A stretch of 64,000 nucleotides of DNA from Planctomycetota bacterium (lineage in GTDB: Bacteria; Planctomycetota; Phycisphaerae; Sedimentisphaerales; Anaerobacaceae), in contig VRUK01000008.1 of NCBI GenBank assembly GCA_019456195.1, positions 1 through 64,000 on the forward strand. The letters run 5' to 3'. The first letter of the stretch is position 1. Every line of letters begins with the position of its first letter. The notes under the pieces were generated by a model. It saw only the letters and a list, made by a program, of their open reading frames with translations. It made no database searches and was not told where the DNA came from. Of this stretch, positions 1 through 9,476 are shown piece by piece. A program made the position numbers and the translations under genes.

Positions 1-1
1 T

Positions 2-1414
2 AACCAACAACTTTTGTAATTTTGCTGAGATAGCAAAGAGAATAATTGTTCTGTGGGGCAATTGTGACACAGCCTGGTCGCGAGAGAAGACGTCCCGAAT
101 GATGGTGTTTTGGGAACTGCCCTGGAACGCCCATGAGTTGTTCTGGCTGGTACGCAGATCGATCTTGTCGAACTCGTCCACTCCCTCGCTGCCAAACAGT
201 GGGTACCTGAGCTTTCCCGCTCCGTATTCATTGCGAAAGAACAGTCGCAAGGCGTGCTTGGGATTATTGCCACTTCGGCTGAATGCCCCGCGAATCCGCA
301 GGCCCGCATTGATATGGAAACCTTCGCTGCCGTCGGGATTGAGCAATTCGGCTGAGATGGGCCGCTCCCACTGGATACCATCTCTGCGAGCGTTGACATA
401 AATACCATTAGAGGAATCGAACAGATTATCCAAATCTGTAACAAGCGAGATAGTAGGTATCGCCAGAAGTGAATCCTTAATTGTATTCCGATAGCGAGCG
501 TTATTGACCACGTCGGGATCCATTCCGTAATCGATGGCCTGGCCGTTGACACTGCCTCTCGGCCATTGGGAACCAGGCGGTTGTCCCGTGGGAGATTGCC
601 TTATCACATCGTCGAGGAAGATATAGGTGTGAGTTATAGCATCTGAAGACTTCCAGCCCGGCTTAATTGCTTTGGCCCGCAGACAGGTAGTTTTATTGAT
701 AGGAAGAGGAACGCTATAGAGCATACCTTCCGGAGAGCGTCTGCCATCGGTCAAATTATACGGCTCACTGCCATCGAGAGTATAATATATTATGGCATCT
801 TTTGTTTCGGTGGCGAGAGTAACAGAGAAAGGTGTATCGTAGAATCCATGCTCATGGCTGAATTTTACATCATCAACAAAACCCTGATACACACTGATAT
901 TTTCACTCGCGGGACTGGGGGAACCGAAGAACTGCCAGTTATCATCGGCATCGGGGTAGCGGCCAAAGGAAATATCGGAAGTCTGCTCACCAAAGACAAC
1001 ACTGTCAATTAGAGTACTTCCATCGTAGTCAAACAAAGCAATCTGCTCACCGGCTGCATCGAGTTTGAAATTGGCATGGAGCCCGGAATATGCGGTATCG
1101 TTGTCGGCCCATATTAATAGATAGCCATTTGGAGGTATAGTCGTTAGAGCTGGAATGCCATTGAGAATCCGCCACTTGGTAGGATCGGACAGGTCGTCCG
1201 TCACATAAAAACCACCTATATCAATAGCAACAGAGCCATAATTGTAGATTTCGATCCAGTCATCATACTGGCCCTGAGGGTCCTGGGCAGAACTGCTGTT
1301 AGAGGCCATGAACTCGTTTATGGCCAAAGGTACCTGGGCACTATAGGCCCTTTCAGCCTGCATAAAACCTGACAACAATATGTGTAGTGCAACGATAGCA
1401 AGAAGCTTGTTCAT
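2..1414 (-). CDS. Exported lamin-tail / CotH-like protein, 3' end missing
   Basis: An open frame of 471 codons starts at ATG 1412-1414 on the minus strand and runs off the left edge without a stop. It opens with a signal peptide (MNKLLAIVALHILLSGF). Residues about 30-140 resemble a lamin-tail domain (LAINEFMASNSSS, DDWIEIYNYG, GGFYVTDD, GYLLIWADND). Residues about 180-240 look like a chitobiase/HEX C-terminal-type beta domain (AIIYYTLDGSEP). From about residue 320 it resembles the CotH kinase-like region (IPTISLVTD, AGLRIRG, LRLFFRNEYG, IIRDVFSRD). Such proteins are secreted or surface-bound in Planctomycetota; their role is not defined. The last 20 or so codons at the edge lack the usual continuation with a conserved HLYxNGxYWGL motif, so that end may be divergent or misassembled. 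No strong ribosome binding site is seen. Confidence 0.75.
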   Translation of the reverse strand, partial: MNKLLAIVALHILLSGFMQAERAYSAQVPLAINEFMASNSSSAQDPQGQYDDWIEIYNYGSVAIDIGGFYVTDDLSDPTKWRILNGIPALTTIPPNGYLLIWADNDTAYSGLHANFKLDAAGEQIALFDYDGSTLIDSVVFGEQTSDISFGRYPDADDNWQFFGSPSPASENISVYQGFVDDVKFSHEHGFYDTPFSVTLATETKDAIIYYTLDGSEPYNLTDGRRSPEGMLYSVPLPINKTTCLRAKAIKPGWKSSDAITHTYIFLDDVIRQSPTGQPPGSQWPRGSVNGQAIDYGMDPDVVNNARYRNTIKDSLLAIPTISLVTDLDNLFDSSNGIYVNARRDGIQWERPISAELLNPDGSEGFHINAGLRIRGAFSRSGNNPKHALRLFFRNEYGAGKLRYPLFGSEGVDEFDKIDLRTSQNNSWAFQGSSQNTIIRDVFSRDQAVSQLPHRTIILFAISAKLQKLLV

Positions 1415-1679
1415 AGTAACAAGGATTTTTATATCCCCTTCCTCACTTTTTTTATGCTATTAACTATAGTTCAACTATGGGGTCCTGAGAGGACTCAAGC
1501 AAGTAAACAACTTGATTTTAATTGTAGCATAAATTGGAAATTGAATCAAGGTGGAAACCATCACATCTTTAGAATGTTCCAGTGCTTTGACAATTATATA
1601 GTGGACAAAAAAGGGAAGATTATATACAATATCCATGTTAAAAAATGGTTGAACAAAGAACATAAAGAAGAGGTGAATC

Positions 1680-2639
1680 ATGTCAGACAATATCAATCGG
1701 CGCAATTTTTTGAAGAAATCCGCGGCCTTATCTACAGGAGCAGCATTAGCTTTAAGTTTTGAAGAGAAGGCTTTATTGGCAGCGATGACAAACAAGCCTG
1801 CGCCAAGAATGCCCGGAGGTTCTATCACAGGTTTACCGATGGGCAAAATTGGTAATGTCAAGATCAGCAGAATGTTCGCAGGGGGAAATCTTATCAGCGG
1901 ATTCGCCCACAGCAGAGACCTGATATACGTATCTTCCCTGCTGAGACAGTATTTCACAGACGATAAGGTGATGGAGACTTTCGAGATATGCGAAGAATGC
2001 GGAATCAATACCGCGATACTGAGGCTCGATGAGCACTGTATAAGGATTATGAACAAATACTGGAATAACAGAGGCGGCAAACTGCAGTGGATAGCCCAGG
2101 TGAAAATGACATCAGATGATCCGACAGGTGAGGCGAAAGCGGCCATCGATAACGGAGCTATCGGAGCTTATGTACACGGCGGTGTTGCGGACACATTTGT
2201 CGAGAAAGGCCGGGTGGACCTTCTCGGAAAAGCGGTTGAATTCATCAAGCAAAACGGCGCTATTGCAGGCGTCGGAGGTCACAATGTAGAGGTGCCCATG
2301 GCTTGTGAAGAAGCGTCAATAGGCGTCGATTTCTATATGAAAACCGTTCACAAAAGTGATTACTGGTCCTTCACCAAAGAAAGAATTAAGGACAATGTCT
2401 GGTCAGCTAATCCGGAAAAAACGGTCGAGTTTATGAAAAAAGTGGAGAAACCCTGGATAGCTTATAAGGTCATGGCTGCAGGAGCAATACATCCCAGAGA
2501 CGGCTTTAAGTATGCCTTTGAAAACGGCGCCGACTTCATCTGCGCAGGGATGTTTGATTTTCAGGTCAGAGAAGATGCAATCATTGCCAGAGATATTTTA
2601 TCAGGCAATATAAACAGGCAGCGTCCCTGGAGAGCATGA
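1680..2639 (+). CDS. Tat-exported TIM-barrel protein (aldo/keto reductase-like)
   Basis: A 319-residue protein with a twin-arginine signal at the N-terminus (NRRNFLKKSAALSTGAALAL), so probably exported folded to the periplasm. The start is supported by AGAGGTGA just upstream of the ATG. The body has TIM-barrel features: GNVKISRMFAGGN near residue 58 resembles the opening strand of aldo/keto-reductase-like proteins, and later segments (AAIDNGAIGAYVHGG, AIAGVGGHN, AYKVMAAGAIHPRDG) look like successive barrel strands. The canonical AKR catalytic D-Y-K-H set cannot be identified with certainty, so the reaction is unknown. It is transcribed away from the neighbouring lamin-tail gene. Family assignment by eye only. 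Confidence 0.7.
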   Translation: MSDNINRRNFLKKSAALSTGAALALSFEEKALLAAMTNKPAPRMPGGSITGLPMGKIGNVKISRMFAGGNLISGFAHSRDLIYVSSLLRQYFTDDKVMETFEICEECGINTAILRLDEHCIRIMNKYWNNRGGKLQWIAQVKMTSDDPTGEAKAAIDNGAIGAYVHGGVADTFVEKGRVDLLGKAVEFIKQNGAIAGVGGHNVEVPMACEEASIGVDFYMKTVHKSDYWSFTKERIKDNVWSANPEKTVEFMKKVEKPWIAYKVMAAGAIHPRDGFKYAFENGADFICAGMFDFQVREDAIIARDILSGNINRQRPWRA

Positions 2640-2701
2640 GAAAAACTTACCATTTGCAATCTGAAAACTGAACCGGTGCCAGGCGCTTATCATCTTTTAT
2701 T

Positions 2702-3697
2702 TCACTGGTACTTTTTCATGTACTCAAGAAACTTCTTTGCGGTTTTGTCCAGATTTTCGATGTCACCGCCGCCATCCAACACCTCACACATCTCGTAGGT
2801 GACATATCCCTGATAGCCGATTTCTTTGAGCGTATCGAAAAATGTTTCGTAATCAATAATACCTTCTCCTACCGGGACTGCTCGAATCAGAGTCTGCTGC
2901 TGCATGTAATTCGTTAAATTGCTGTCATAATGATACCGAGGCATACGCACATAATCGGCTGCGGTGGTATGGACTATAAAGGGTTTCATCTTCCAAATGG
3001 CGGCCCGAATTTCCTCGGAACTTAAACCTTCGAGGGTCGGAGACCACGCATCAAAAGCAGCTTTGACATTGGGCAGATTAACTTCACTGAGAAGCCAGTG
3101 CATCATATCGTGGTGAATTGCGATATCGTGATGATTCTGCACGGCAAGTGTAACGCCATACTCGGCTGCCTTGCGGCCGGCGAGTTTTAATCCTTCAAGC
3201 ACCTGAGCATATTGTTTGTCAAAAGGAATGCCGGGACGTTCGTACCCGGTAAAAATCCGAACCATATCGGTACCCAAATCCCGCGCCAACCTGGCCAGCT
3301 CTCCAACATAACAAGCCTGAATTTCCACATTAGGAATACCGGCTTTATCAATTCCCGCTGTAAAATCCGTATAACCTGCCAGGCAGACCAATTCAAGATC
3401 CAGCTTTTCAATCTTTTGCCGCAGGGCCTTTCGAGCCTTAGCATCATAATCTAAAAGAGATACGTGAGGCCGCTTGGAGACCAGCATAACTCCGTCAAAT
3501 CCAAGCTGTTTGGCTTTATTTAAAAATTCGTCAACACTCAGCCTGGCCTGTCCCCGCCAAAAACCGGCATAACTGACAGAATGCAGACACGTTTTAATCT
3601 TAAAATCTTTTGGATTTCCTGTTGGTGTCATTTTTGAAAACGCTCCTCGAGAAAAGAGTAATAATACAATTATCATAACAAGACATAATTTGCGCAT
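2702..3697 (-). CDS. Exported sugar phosphate isomerase/epimerase-like TIM barrel
   Basis: A 331-residue member of the AP-endonuclease-2-like TIM-barrel superfamily (xylose isomerase-like). It begins with a signal peptide (MRKLCLVMIIVLLLFSRGAFS), so it is likely periplasmic or membrane-anchored. Visible barrel motifs are KAKQLGFDGVML, LVCLAGYTDF, MVRIFTGYERPG, TLAVQNHHD with a probable metal-binding His, VKAAFDAWSP, and a C-terminal GYQGYVTYEMCE carrying the expected acidic residue. These enzymes usually isomerise or epimerise sugars or ketoacids with a divalent metal; the substrate is not deducible. AAGGAGATT precedes the ATG and a good promoter lies about 100 bp upstream. Confidence 0.8.
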   Translation of the reverse strand: MRKLCLVMIIVLLLFSRGAFSKMTPTGNPKDFKIKTCLHSVSYAGFWRGQARLSVDEFLNKAKQLGFDGVMLVSKRPHVSLLDYDAKARKALRQKIEKLDLELVCLAGYTDFTAGIDKAGIPNVEIQACYVGELARLARDLGTDMVRIFTGYERPGIPFDKQYAQVLEGLKLAGRKAAEYGVTLAVQNHHDIAIHHDMMHWLLSEVNLPNVKAAFDAWSPTLEGLSSEEIRAAIWKMKPFIVHTTAADYVRMPRYHYDSNLTNYMQQQTLIRAVPVGEGIIDYETFFDTLKEIGYQGYVTYEMCEVLDGGGDIENLDKTAKKFLEYMKKYQ

Positions 3698-3800
3698 GGT
3701 TAATCTCCTTCAAAAAGCACCCTATAGTTTCCAACCCACGAACATGACAAGACTAAGAAATAACCCTAATAAGGTCTTGACTGAGCTGCGAACGGCCAAT

Positions 3801-3829
3801 ACTATATCATCTAATCAATACTTTGTCAA
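3801..3829 (-). promoter_or_regulatory. Sigma70-like promoter for the isomerase-like gene ending at 2702
   Basis: On the minus strand TTGACA (3824-3829) is separated by exactly 17 bp from TATAGT (3801-3806). It lies about 100 bp upstream of the ATG at 3697 and points towards it. Confidence 0.6.
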
Positions 3830-3891
3830 GGTGATTATGGATTCTACTGGCGAATAGCCGCATACGTAAATGTTTATTTCAAGGAGTTACG

Positions 3892-4263
3892 ATGGCTTCT
3901 ATCATAATAATGTCAGGATCTAAAAAAGGTGACTATTATCCTCTCGGCCAAAGGACTAACGTAATAGGCCGGGATGAGGCCCTTCTAATACAAATTCTCG
4001 ATGAGCACGTTTCGCGTAAACACGTGCAGATTCATTTCGATAAAGACAAGGGACAGTATTTCGCGCTCGATATGAAGAGCAAACACGGTGTTTTTATTAA
4101 CGGCGACAAAATCAATAATGAAACAGCTTTATCTGACGGCGACCAAATTTATATCGGCCAGACCGATTTGCTGTTCACAGAACAAGACTTTGCCGACCGT
4201 GAAAGTGCGCTGTCCCACTTCAAGAAAGTCGGGGAGCGATTCCGTCCAACAATGATTGAGTGA
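3892..4263 (+). CDS. Stand-alone FHA domain protein
   Basis: A 123-residue protein consisting of little more than one forkhead-associated domain, a phosphothreonine-binding fold. The hallmark residues are present: G26-R27 (IGRDE), S41-x-x-H44 (VSRKH) and N70-G71 (FINGDKI). The start has AAGGAGTTACG directly before the ATG. A C-terminal tail of about 25 residues (SALSHFKKVGERFRPTMIE) follows the domain. It would act in the cytoplasm as a reader of Ser/Thr phosphorylation, but no kinase lies next to it; the HipA-like kinase 9 kb away is not an obvious partner. The gene converges with the AsmA-like gene, with only 9 bp between their ends. Confidence 0.85.
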   Translation: MASIIIMSGSKKGDYYPLGQRTNVIGRDEALLIQILDEHVSRKHVQIHFDKDKGQYFALDMKSKHGVFINGDKINNETALSDGDQIYIGQTDLLFTEQDFADRESALSHFKKVGERFRPTMIE

Positions 4264-4272
4264 GTTACGAAA

Positions 4273-5064
4273 TTATTCCTCTTTATCGGGGGCGGGTTTC
4301 AGCAGATTCCTGAGCCCTTCGGTTATCTCCCTGCCGATATCTTCCTTACCTTCCATGATTCTCGTGCCCAGGTCTATAGTTTTACTCAGAGTCGAAGTCA
4401 TTGTACCGACTATATCCGTGGGCAGGACGCCAATTCCCTCTTCAACAACTGCATTTGCAATAGCCAATACAATCTCGCCCGCTAAACCAGCCGTACCCAG
4501 CTTATTATCAGCACCCAGGTTAGTCATTCTTATTGGTGAAAGCATCAGAGTCACTGGCTCGGCTTGTCCGGAATTCGGCATCATATTAACTTTAACCGTA
4601 ATATCAGATATCTCAAGATTGTCTATATGCAGTTTTTTCCCTTCGCCTTTTTCTGTATCGTCGGATATTGCTTGTAATACATCCTGGAGATTGTTGCCGG
4701 AAACGCCCTGCTGTTCAATCATAACATCAACGCCGTTGAGCCTGATATTCCTTATATTAACAACATCACTCAAAAGTGACTTTACGTTAACTTCGATTTC
4801 GGCATTTTTCAATACGAGCAGTTTGTCATGATGATAAGCTGGCGGATTGCCAATCAAAAGGTTTTTCAAAACAAGCTTTCCAGACATTATTGAAAGACTA
4901 ACATCACTTACACTGACTTCGACATTTAAGGCCTTTGTTGCTGCGGACTCAATTCCCGCCCTTACAGCACGGTCGGCAAAAAGATTAACGGCTATCACAA
5001 TAACAGCAGTTAAAACCAGTATTGCCAGCACAATAACACGCAGAATTTTGAGGGTCATGTTCAT
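4273..5064 (-). CDS. AsmA-like membrane-anchored protein
   Basis: A 263-residue protein with one N-terminal membrane anchor (LKILRVIVLAILVLTAVIVI). It is followed by a repetitive beta-rich region typical of AsmA/DUF748-type proteins: VSVSDVSLSIMSGKLVLKNLLI, then VVNIRNIRLNGVDVMIE and LHIDNLEISDITVKV. AsmA-like proteins are inner-membrane proteins with periplasmic bodies implicated in outer-membrane lipid homeostasis; this one is much shorter than full AsmA, so only the family resemblance is claimed. It lies 73 bp downstream of murA on the same strand and may be co-transcribed with it, consistent with an envelope role. Confidence 0.65.
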   Translation of the reverse strand: MNMTLKILRVIVLAILVLTAVIVIAVNLFADRAVRAGIESAATKALNVEVSVSDVSLSIMSGKLVLKNLLIGNPPAYHHDKLLVLKNAEIEVNVKSLLSDVVNIRNIRLNGVDVMIEQQGVSGNNLQDVLQAISDDTEKGEGKKLHIDNLEISDITVKVNMMPNSGQAEPVTLMLSPIRMTNLGADNKLGTAGLAGEIVLAIANAVVEEGIGVLPTDIVGTMTSTLSKTIDLGTRIMEGKEDIGREITEGLRNLLKPAPDKEE

Positions 5065-5137
5065 CTTTCAAGCTTTTTAATCATTCCTTCGCAAACAAAT
5101 CCGGGGAGCTTTTATTGACACAGAACAGATGTTTGAT

Positions 5138-6406
5138 TTAAAAATTGTCCCGGGTAATTTTTGCACCGAGGGGGTTAAGTCTTTCTTCGATTTTCTCGTA
5201 GCCGCGGTCGATGTGATAGACCCTGCTTATAATTGTAGTCCCTTCAGCAGCCAACCCAGCCAAAACCAACGCCGCCGACGCCCGCAGGTCGGAAGCCATC
5301 ACCGGGGCAGCTATTAACGTCTTCACGCCGGCCACAATTACAACCGGTCCTTCTTTACGTAGATCCGCCGCCATCCTGCTCAATTCTGCGACATGCATAA
5401 ATCTGTCGGGAAAAATCTTTTCGATTATGACACTATTACCTTCGGCAAGTGACAAAAGAACCATAAACTGGGCCTGCAAATCGGTGGGGAAACCGGGATA
5501 CGGCTGAGTGGTAATGTCGGTAGGTCTGATGGTACCTTTACGGGCAACAACACAACCATCACCTTCAGCATCAACCGTTACACCGACATTTCTGAACCTG
5601 TCCACAACAGCCATCATATCATCGAGCCGACAATTTTTCAGGCGCAGCTCGCTTTTAGTTATAGCGGCGGCGACCATGAATGTTCCGGCCTCGATTCTGT
5701 CCGGAATTACCTCATACTCAACAGGCTTCAACTCTTTAACGCCCTCGATGATTAGTCGCGGCGAGCCGATACCAGTAATCCTGGCGCCCATTTTATTCAG
5801 ACAGTTTGCCAAGTCCTTTATTTCCGGCTCACAGGCAGCCGATTCTATAACCGTACGGCCTTTCGCTAAGGTCGCAGCCATCAGGACATTCGCGGTGCCG
5901 AGCACGGTCGAGCCGAAAGGACCACCCATAAATATATCTTTACCTTTCAAGCCGTTCGGTGCTTCGGCGATGATATAACCGTTTTTAAGATGGATTTGTG
6001 CGCCAAGCTCCCTCAGGCCTCTGACGTGGATATTTACCGGCCTGTCACCAATTGCACATCCGCCGGGCATTGAAACCTCCGCCCTGCCGCAGCGGGCAAG
6101 CAGCGGACCAAGTATGCAAATACTTGCCCGCATCATGCGGACAATCTCATACTCGCCGACAGGATTATCAATTACCGTCGAATCTATACATAAATCGCCG
6201 TTAGGGTCTCGGGCGATCTTACAGCCCAGGTGTTGAAGCAATTTACCGCATACGGAGATATCAGAAAGATGAGGCACTGACCTTAAGACCGATTTGCCGG
6301 GGGCTAAAATAGTAGCGGCCATTATCGGAAGACAGGCGTTTTTTGAGCCGTTTATACTGACACTTCCGGAAAGTCGAACAGGTCCTTCAATGTGAAATAT
6401 GTCCAT
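5138..6406 (-). CDS. murA: UDP-N-acetylglucosamine 1-carboxyvinyltransferase (MurA)
   Basis: A 422-residue EPSP-synthase-fold enzyme that transfers enolpyruvate from PEP to UDP-GlcNAc, the first committed step of peptidoglycan synthesis in the cytoplasm. K22-N23 sit in the conserved N-terminal SKNACLPI segment. The catalytic, fosfomycin-reactive Cys is present as C117 in PGGCAIGDRPVNIHVRGL. The C-terminal half contains PYPGFPTDLQAQFM and YEKIEERL, typical of the family. Length is close to the usual 420 residues. An AAGGAAAAT site precedes the ATG. Its presence implies that this organism makes peptidoglycan. Confidence 0.97.
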   Translation of the reverse strand: MDIFHIEGPVRLSGSVSINGSKNACLPIMAATILAPGKSVLRSVPHLSDISVCGKLLQHLGCKIARDPNGDLCIDSTVIDNPVGEYEIVRMMRASICILGPLLARCGRAEVSMPGGCAIGDRPVNIHVRGLRELGAQIHLKNGYIIAEAPNGLKGKDIFMGGPFGSTVLGTANVLMAATLAKGRTVIESAACEPEIKDLANCLNKMGARITGIGSPRLIIEGVKELKPVEYEVIPDRIEAGTFMVAAAITKSELRLKNCRLDDMMAVVDRFRNVGVTVDAEGDGCVVARKGTIRPTDITTQPYPGFPTDLQAQFMVLLSLAEGNSVIIEKIFPDRFMHVAELSRMAADLRKEGPVVIVAGVKTLIAAPVMASDLRASAALVLAGLAAEGTTIISRVYHIDRGYEKIEERLNPLGAKITRDNF

Positions 6407-6517
6407 AATCTATTTTCCTTTGACAATTGGCGGCCAACAATTGACAATTAAAAATCTGTCCTCAGTAGTAGATTTACTGTAAAGGATGAATAGTAAATAT
6501 TCGATAGTAAATAGTCA

Positions 6518-7405
6518 ATGGAATTTATCAAGACAATAACAGTATATCACCTTATCTGCGCGGCAGGGATTCTACTACTGGTCCGGTGGCTGCTTAAAAC
6601 ATCTCTTGGCAGAAAGGCCCTGGCCGATTCGCCGCCCCGCCGGAATAATATGCCTCTTTATCTGCCTTTCATACCGCTGTTTATCTGGTTTTTGATAGCT
6701 TCACTCATAACATCGATTGCCCAATTACTATTCAGTGATTTACAAGGCCAGCAAAAGGACTTTTTAGATAATCTTGTTCTTTGTATCGGTGAAATGACCA
6801 CGATAGCCGTAATTACCTTTCTTGCCAGAATCCATTTCACCCGGCGATTAAAAGGATTCGGTCTGAATATAAAAACGGTCGTAACGGATTTTTTTGTCGC
6901 TTTTGTGAATCTGCTCACAGTCTGGCCGCTCATAACGGCTGCGATGATAGTAACTGCATACTTCGGCGAGCTTATGTGGGGGCAGGAATACCAAATACAG
7001 CAACATCAACAACTCAAACTGATAACGGAAAATCCGCAATTACCACCTCGAATACTGATTGTTTTTGTTGCCGTTATAATAGCACCTTTACTTGAGGAAA
7101 TGCTGTTTCGAGGGCTTTTTCAAACAGCGATACGCTCATACATTGAGGCTCTTAGCTCGGCGCTGGTGCGTCAAAACACGCCTGAGAAGAAACGAACATT
7201 AAACAGACACGGGGCATGGGCGGCAATCGTGATAAGCTCCGTATTATTCACAACGACACATGCAAACGCCGGGCATTGGCCGGCATTATTCGTATTAGGT
7301 GTATGCTTAGGTTATTCATACGAAAAGAGCGGCTCGTTGTTTAGACCTATTTTTATCCACTCAATTTTTAACGCAATCAGTGTAATAGCAACCTTGAATC
7401 AATAG
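6518..7405 (+). CDS. CPBP family intramembrane metalloprotease (Abi/CAAX-like)
   Basis: A 295-residue polytopic membrane protein with the three CPBP motifs: EEMLFR at about residues 192-197, a TTTHANAGH segment near 247 and HSIFN near 281-285. These supply the glutamates and histidines of the intramembrane active site. Hydrophobic segments occur at about 8-25, 48-70, 85-100 and 120-150, and again around the catalytic motifs. The family includes CAAX prenyl proteases and bacteriocin-immunity proteins; the substrate here is unknown. No clear Shine-Dalgarno site precedes the ATG. The gene is divergent from murA. Confidence 0.85.
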   Translation: MEFIKTITVYHLICAAGILLLVRWLLKTSLGRKALADSPPRRNNMPLYLPFIPLFIWFLIASLITSIAQLLFSDLQGQQKDFLDNLVLCIGEMTTIAVITFLARIHFTRRLKGFGLNIKTVVTDFFVAFVNLLTVWPLITAAMIVTAYFGELMWGQEYQIQQHQQLKLITENPQLPPRILIVFVAVIIAPLLEEMLFRGLFQTAIRSYIEALSSALVRQNTPEKKRTLNRHGAWAAIVISSVLFTTTHANAGHWPALFVLGVCLGYSYEKSGSLFRPIFIHSIFNAISVIATLNQ

Positions 7406-7462
7406 ACTGAACTCGACAAAGGCGGTATAAATTGCCATAACATCCCGGACAGGAGGAAAATC

Positions 7463-9472
7463 ATGAACAATCAAACAAATTATCGACGTTTCAAAGCCTT
7501 AATGTCATCCCGTCATATTTTTTGTATTTCTCTGGCACTTGTGTTTCTCAGCTTCATAGATGTTGGGTTCGTCAAGGGAGCACAGGCGGTTAAGTCGCCA
7601 GATGGAAACGTTGCCGTTACATTTGATGTTAAGGATGTCGGGGGCCAAAGCGACTGTTTGGTTTATGGCGTTACATATAAAAACCAGCCTATAATTATTG
7701 ATTCGGGTCTTGGGCTTGTCATTAAAGATGCACCAGCGCTTGAGGCCGGCTTTAATATCATTTCTGTCACCAGCAGCAGTAATAACAGTACATACTCACC
7801 AGTTTATGGAGAGCGAAAAACTATTCGCGACCATTACAATCAGCTTGTTGTCGAGTTAAAGGAAAGCAACCTGCCCCAGCGGCGAGTTAAACTTATCTTT
7901 CGTGCTTATAATGAAGGAGCTGCGTTTTGCTATACACTTCCGGAGCAAAAAGCCCTGAAGAGCTTCACCATTTCAGCAGAGAAAACTCAGTTTGCTTTTA
8001 CAGATGACCATACAGCTTACGCCGCATATTCCGCCCAGGGCCAATATAGTAATGTACCGCTTAGTAAGATTAAGAACAATTGCGAAAGGCCGCTTACTAT
8101 CGAGATTAACAACGGCCCGTTTGTGTCGGTGGCCGAGGCAAGACTCGTTGATTATGCGCGAATGCGCATCTCGCCTGATACAAGCCGGCCCCTTACTCTG
8201 ATAAGCTCATTAGCCGGCGAAGTCAAAGCCGATACACCTTATACTACGCCCTGGAGAGTTCTTATCCTGAGCGAGACGCCGGGAGAGCTGCTCGAATGCA
8301 ATTATCTCATTCTGAACTTAAATGAACCCTGCGCAATCGACGATACATCATGGATTAAACCCGGTAAAGTTATCCGCGAAGTTACCTTAACCACTAAGGG
8401 CGGTAAAGCGTGTGTCGATTTCGCCGTTGAGCACAACCTGCAGTATGTCGAATTCGATGCAGGCTGGTACGGTCACGAGTACGGCGACGAATCCGATGCC
8501 ACTACTATCTCCGTAGATCCAAAACGCTCAAAGGGTCCTCTGGATTTGCACGCAGTTATAGATTATGCAAAGAAGCGCAGCATTGGAATTTTGCTGTATG
8601 TAAATCGCAAGGCGCTGGAACGTCAGCTCGATGATATCCTGCCGCTGTACGAAAGCTGGGGAGTCAAAGGAGTCAAATACGGCTTTGTGCAGGTTGGTTC
8701 ACAGCAGTGGACCGCATGGCTTCACAAAGCGGTTCGCAAGGCAGCTAAGTATCATCTTATGGTTGATATTCACGATGAATACCGGCCGACAGGATACAGC
8801 CGAACATATCCAAATTTGATGACACAGGAGGGTATTCGGGGCGATGAAACAAAACCTTCAAACAGCTTAACTCTGACGATTTTATTTACCCGTATGCTGG
8901 CCGGTGCGGGAGATAATACAATTTGCTACTATGACCGGCGGATCGATGAAAATGCAAGCCACGTGTATCAATTGGCCAAAAGCGTTTGTATCTACAGCCC
9001 ATGGCAATTTCTTTACTGGTACGACCGGCCGGACAGTTCGCCGCGGAAGGCCGGCGGCGCCGGAGGCGGTCATAATGTCATAGGTGATGAGCCGGAACTG
9101 GAGTTTTTCGATTATGTCCCCACGGTCTGGGACGATACAAAAGTGCTGCACGGCAAAATCGGAGAATATGCCGTTCTCGCACGACGTTCAGGCGAGAACT
9201 GGTTCATCGGATGCATGAATGGAGATAACCGGCACTACCTCGACGTACCGCTAAACTTTTTGGACAAGGATCGCCGGTACGTTGCCCATATCTACACCGA
9301 TGACCCTGCCGTACCGACACGGACCCACGTGAAAATCAGCCGCTACATAGTAAATTCTTTATCCATTATAAACGCTGAATTACCCGCAAGGGGCGGCCAG
9401 GCAATCAGAATCGTCCCGGCCACAGCCGAAGATGTAAAGACATATTCCAAATACTCAAAAAAGGGCGAATAA
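7463..9472 (+). CDS. Glycoside hydrolase family 97 (alpha-glucosidase/galactosidase-like)
   Basis: A 669-residue exported enzyme. AGGAGG sits just before the ATG, and a signal peptide spans about residues 15-40. Residues 40-290 form the GH97 N-terminal beta domain (VKSPDGNVAVTF, LIFRAYNEGAAF). The (beta/alpha)8 barrel follows (WIKPGKVIREV, YVEFDAGWYG, GILLYVN), then a C-terminal beta domain. GH97 enzymes cleave alpha-glucosidic or alpha-galactosidic bonds and use calcium. The retaining-type nucleophile motif is replaced by VKYGFV near residue 404, as in inverting members. The region holding the inverting base reads DIHDEYRPTG near 434, and the acid Glu lies in MTQEG near 453. It is therefore probably inverting, though the base cannot be assigned for certain. 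The gene converges with the DUF3604 gene. Confidence 0.88.
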   Translation: MNNQTNYRRFKALMSSRHIFCISLALVFLSFIDVGFVKGAQAVKSPDGNVAVTFDVKDVGGQSDCLVYGVTYKNQPIIIDSGLGLVIKDAPALEAGFNIISVTSSSNNSTYSPVYGERKTIRDHYNQLVVELKESNLPQRRVKLIFRAYNEGAAFCYTLPEQKALKSFTISAEKTQFAFTDDHTAYAAYSAQGQYSNVPLSKIKNNCERPLTIEINNGPFVSVAEARLVDYARMRISPDTSRPLTLISSLAGEVKADTPYTTPWRVLILSETPGELLECNYLILNLNEPCAIDDTSWIKPGKVIREVTLTTKGGKACVDFAVEHNLQYVEFDAGWYGHEYGDESDATTISVDPKRSKGPLDLHAVIDYAKKRSIGILLYVNRKALERQLDDILPLYESWGVKGVKYGFVQVGSQQWTAWLHKAVRKAAKYHLMVDIHDEYRPTGYSRTYPNLMTQEGIRGDETKPSNSLTLTILFTRMLAGAGDNTICYYDRRIDENASHVYQLAKSVCIYSPWQFLYWYDRPDSSPRKAGGAGGGHNVIGDEPELEFFDYVPTVWDDTKVLHGKIGEYAVLARRSGENWFIGCMNGDNRHYLDVPLNFLDKDRRYVAHIYTDDPAVPTRTHVKISRYIVNSLSIINAELPARGGQAIRIVPATAEDVKTYSKYSKKGE

Positions 9473-9476
9473 GGCA

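Noticed and set aside
4256-4831. 191-aa plus-strand ORF
   Set aside because: Antisense shadow of the AsmA-like gene, with no family resemblance.
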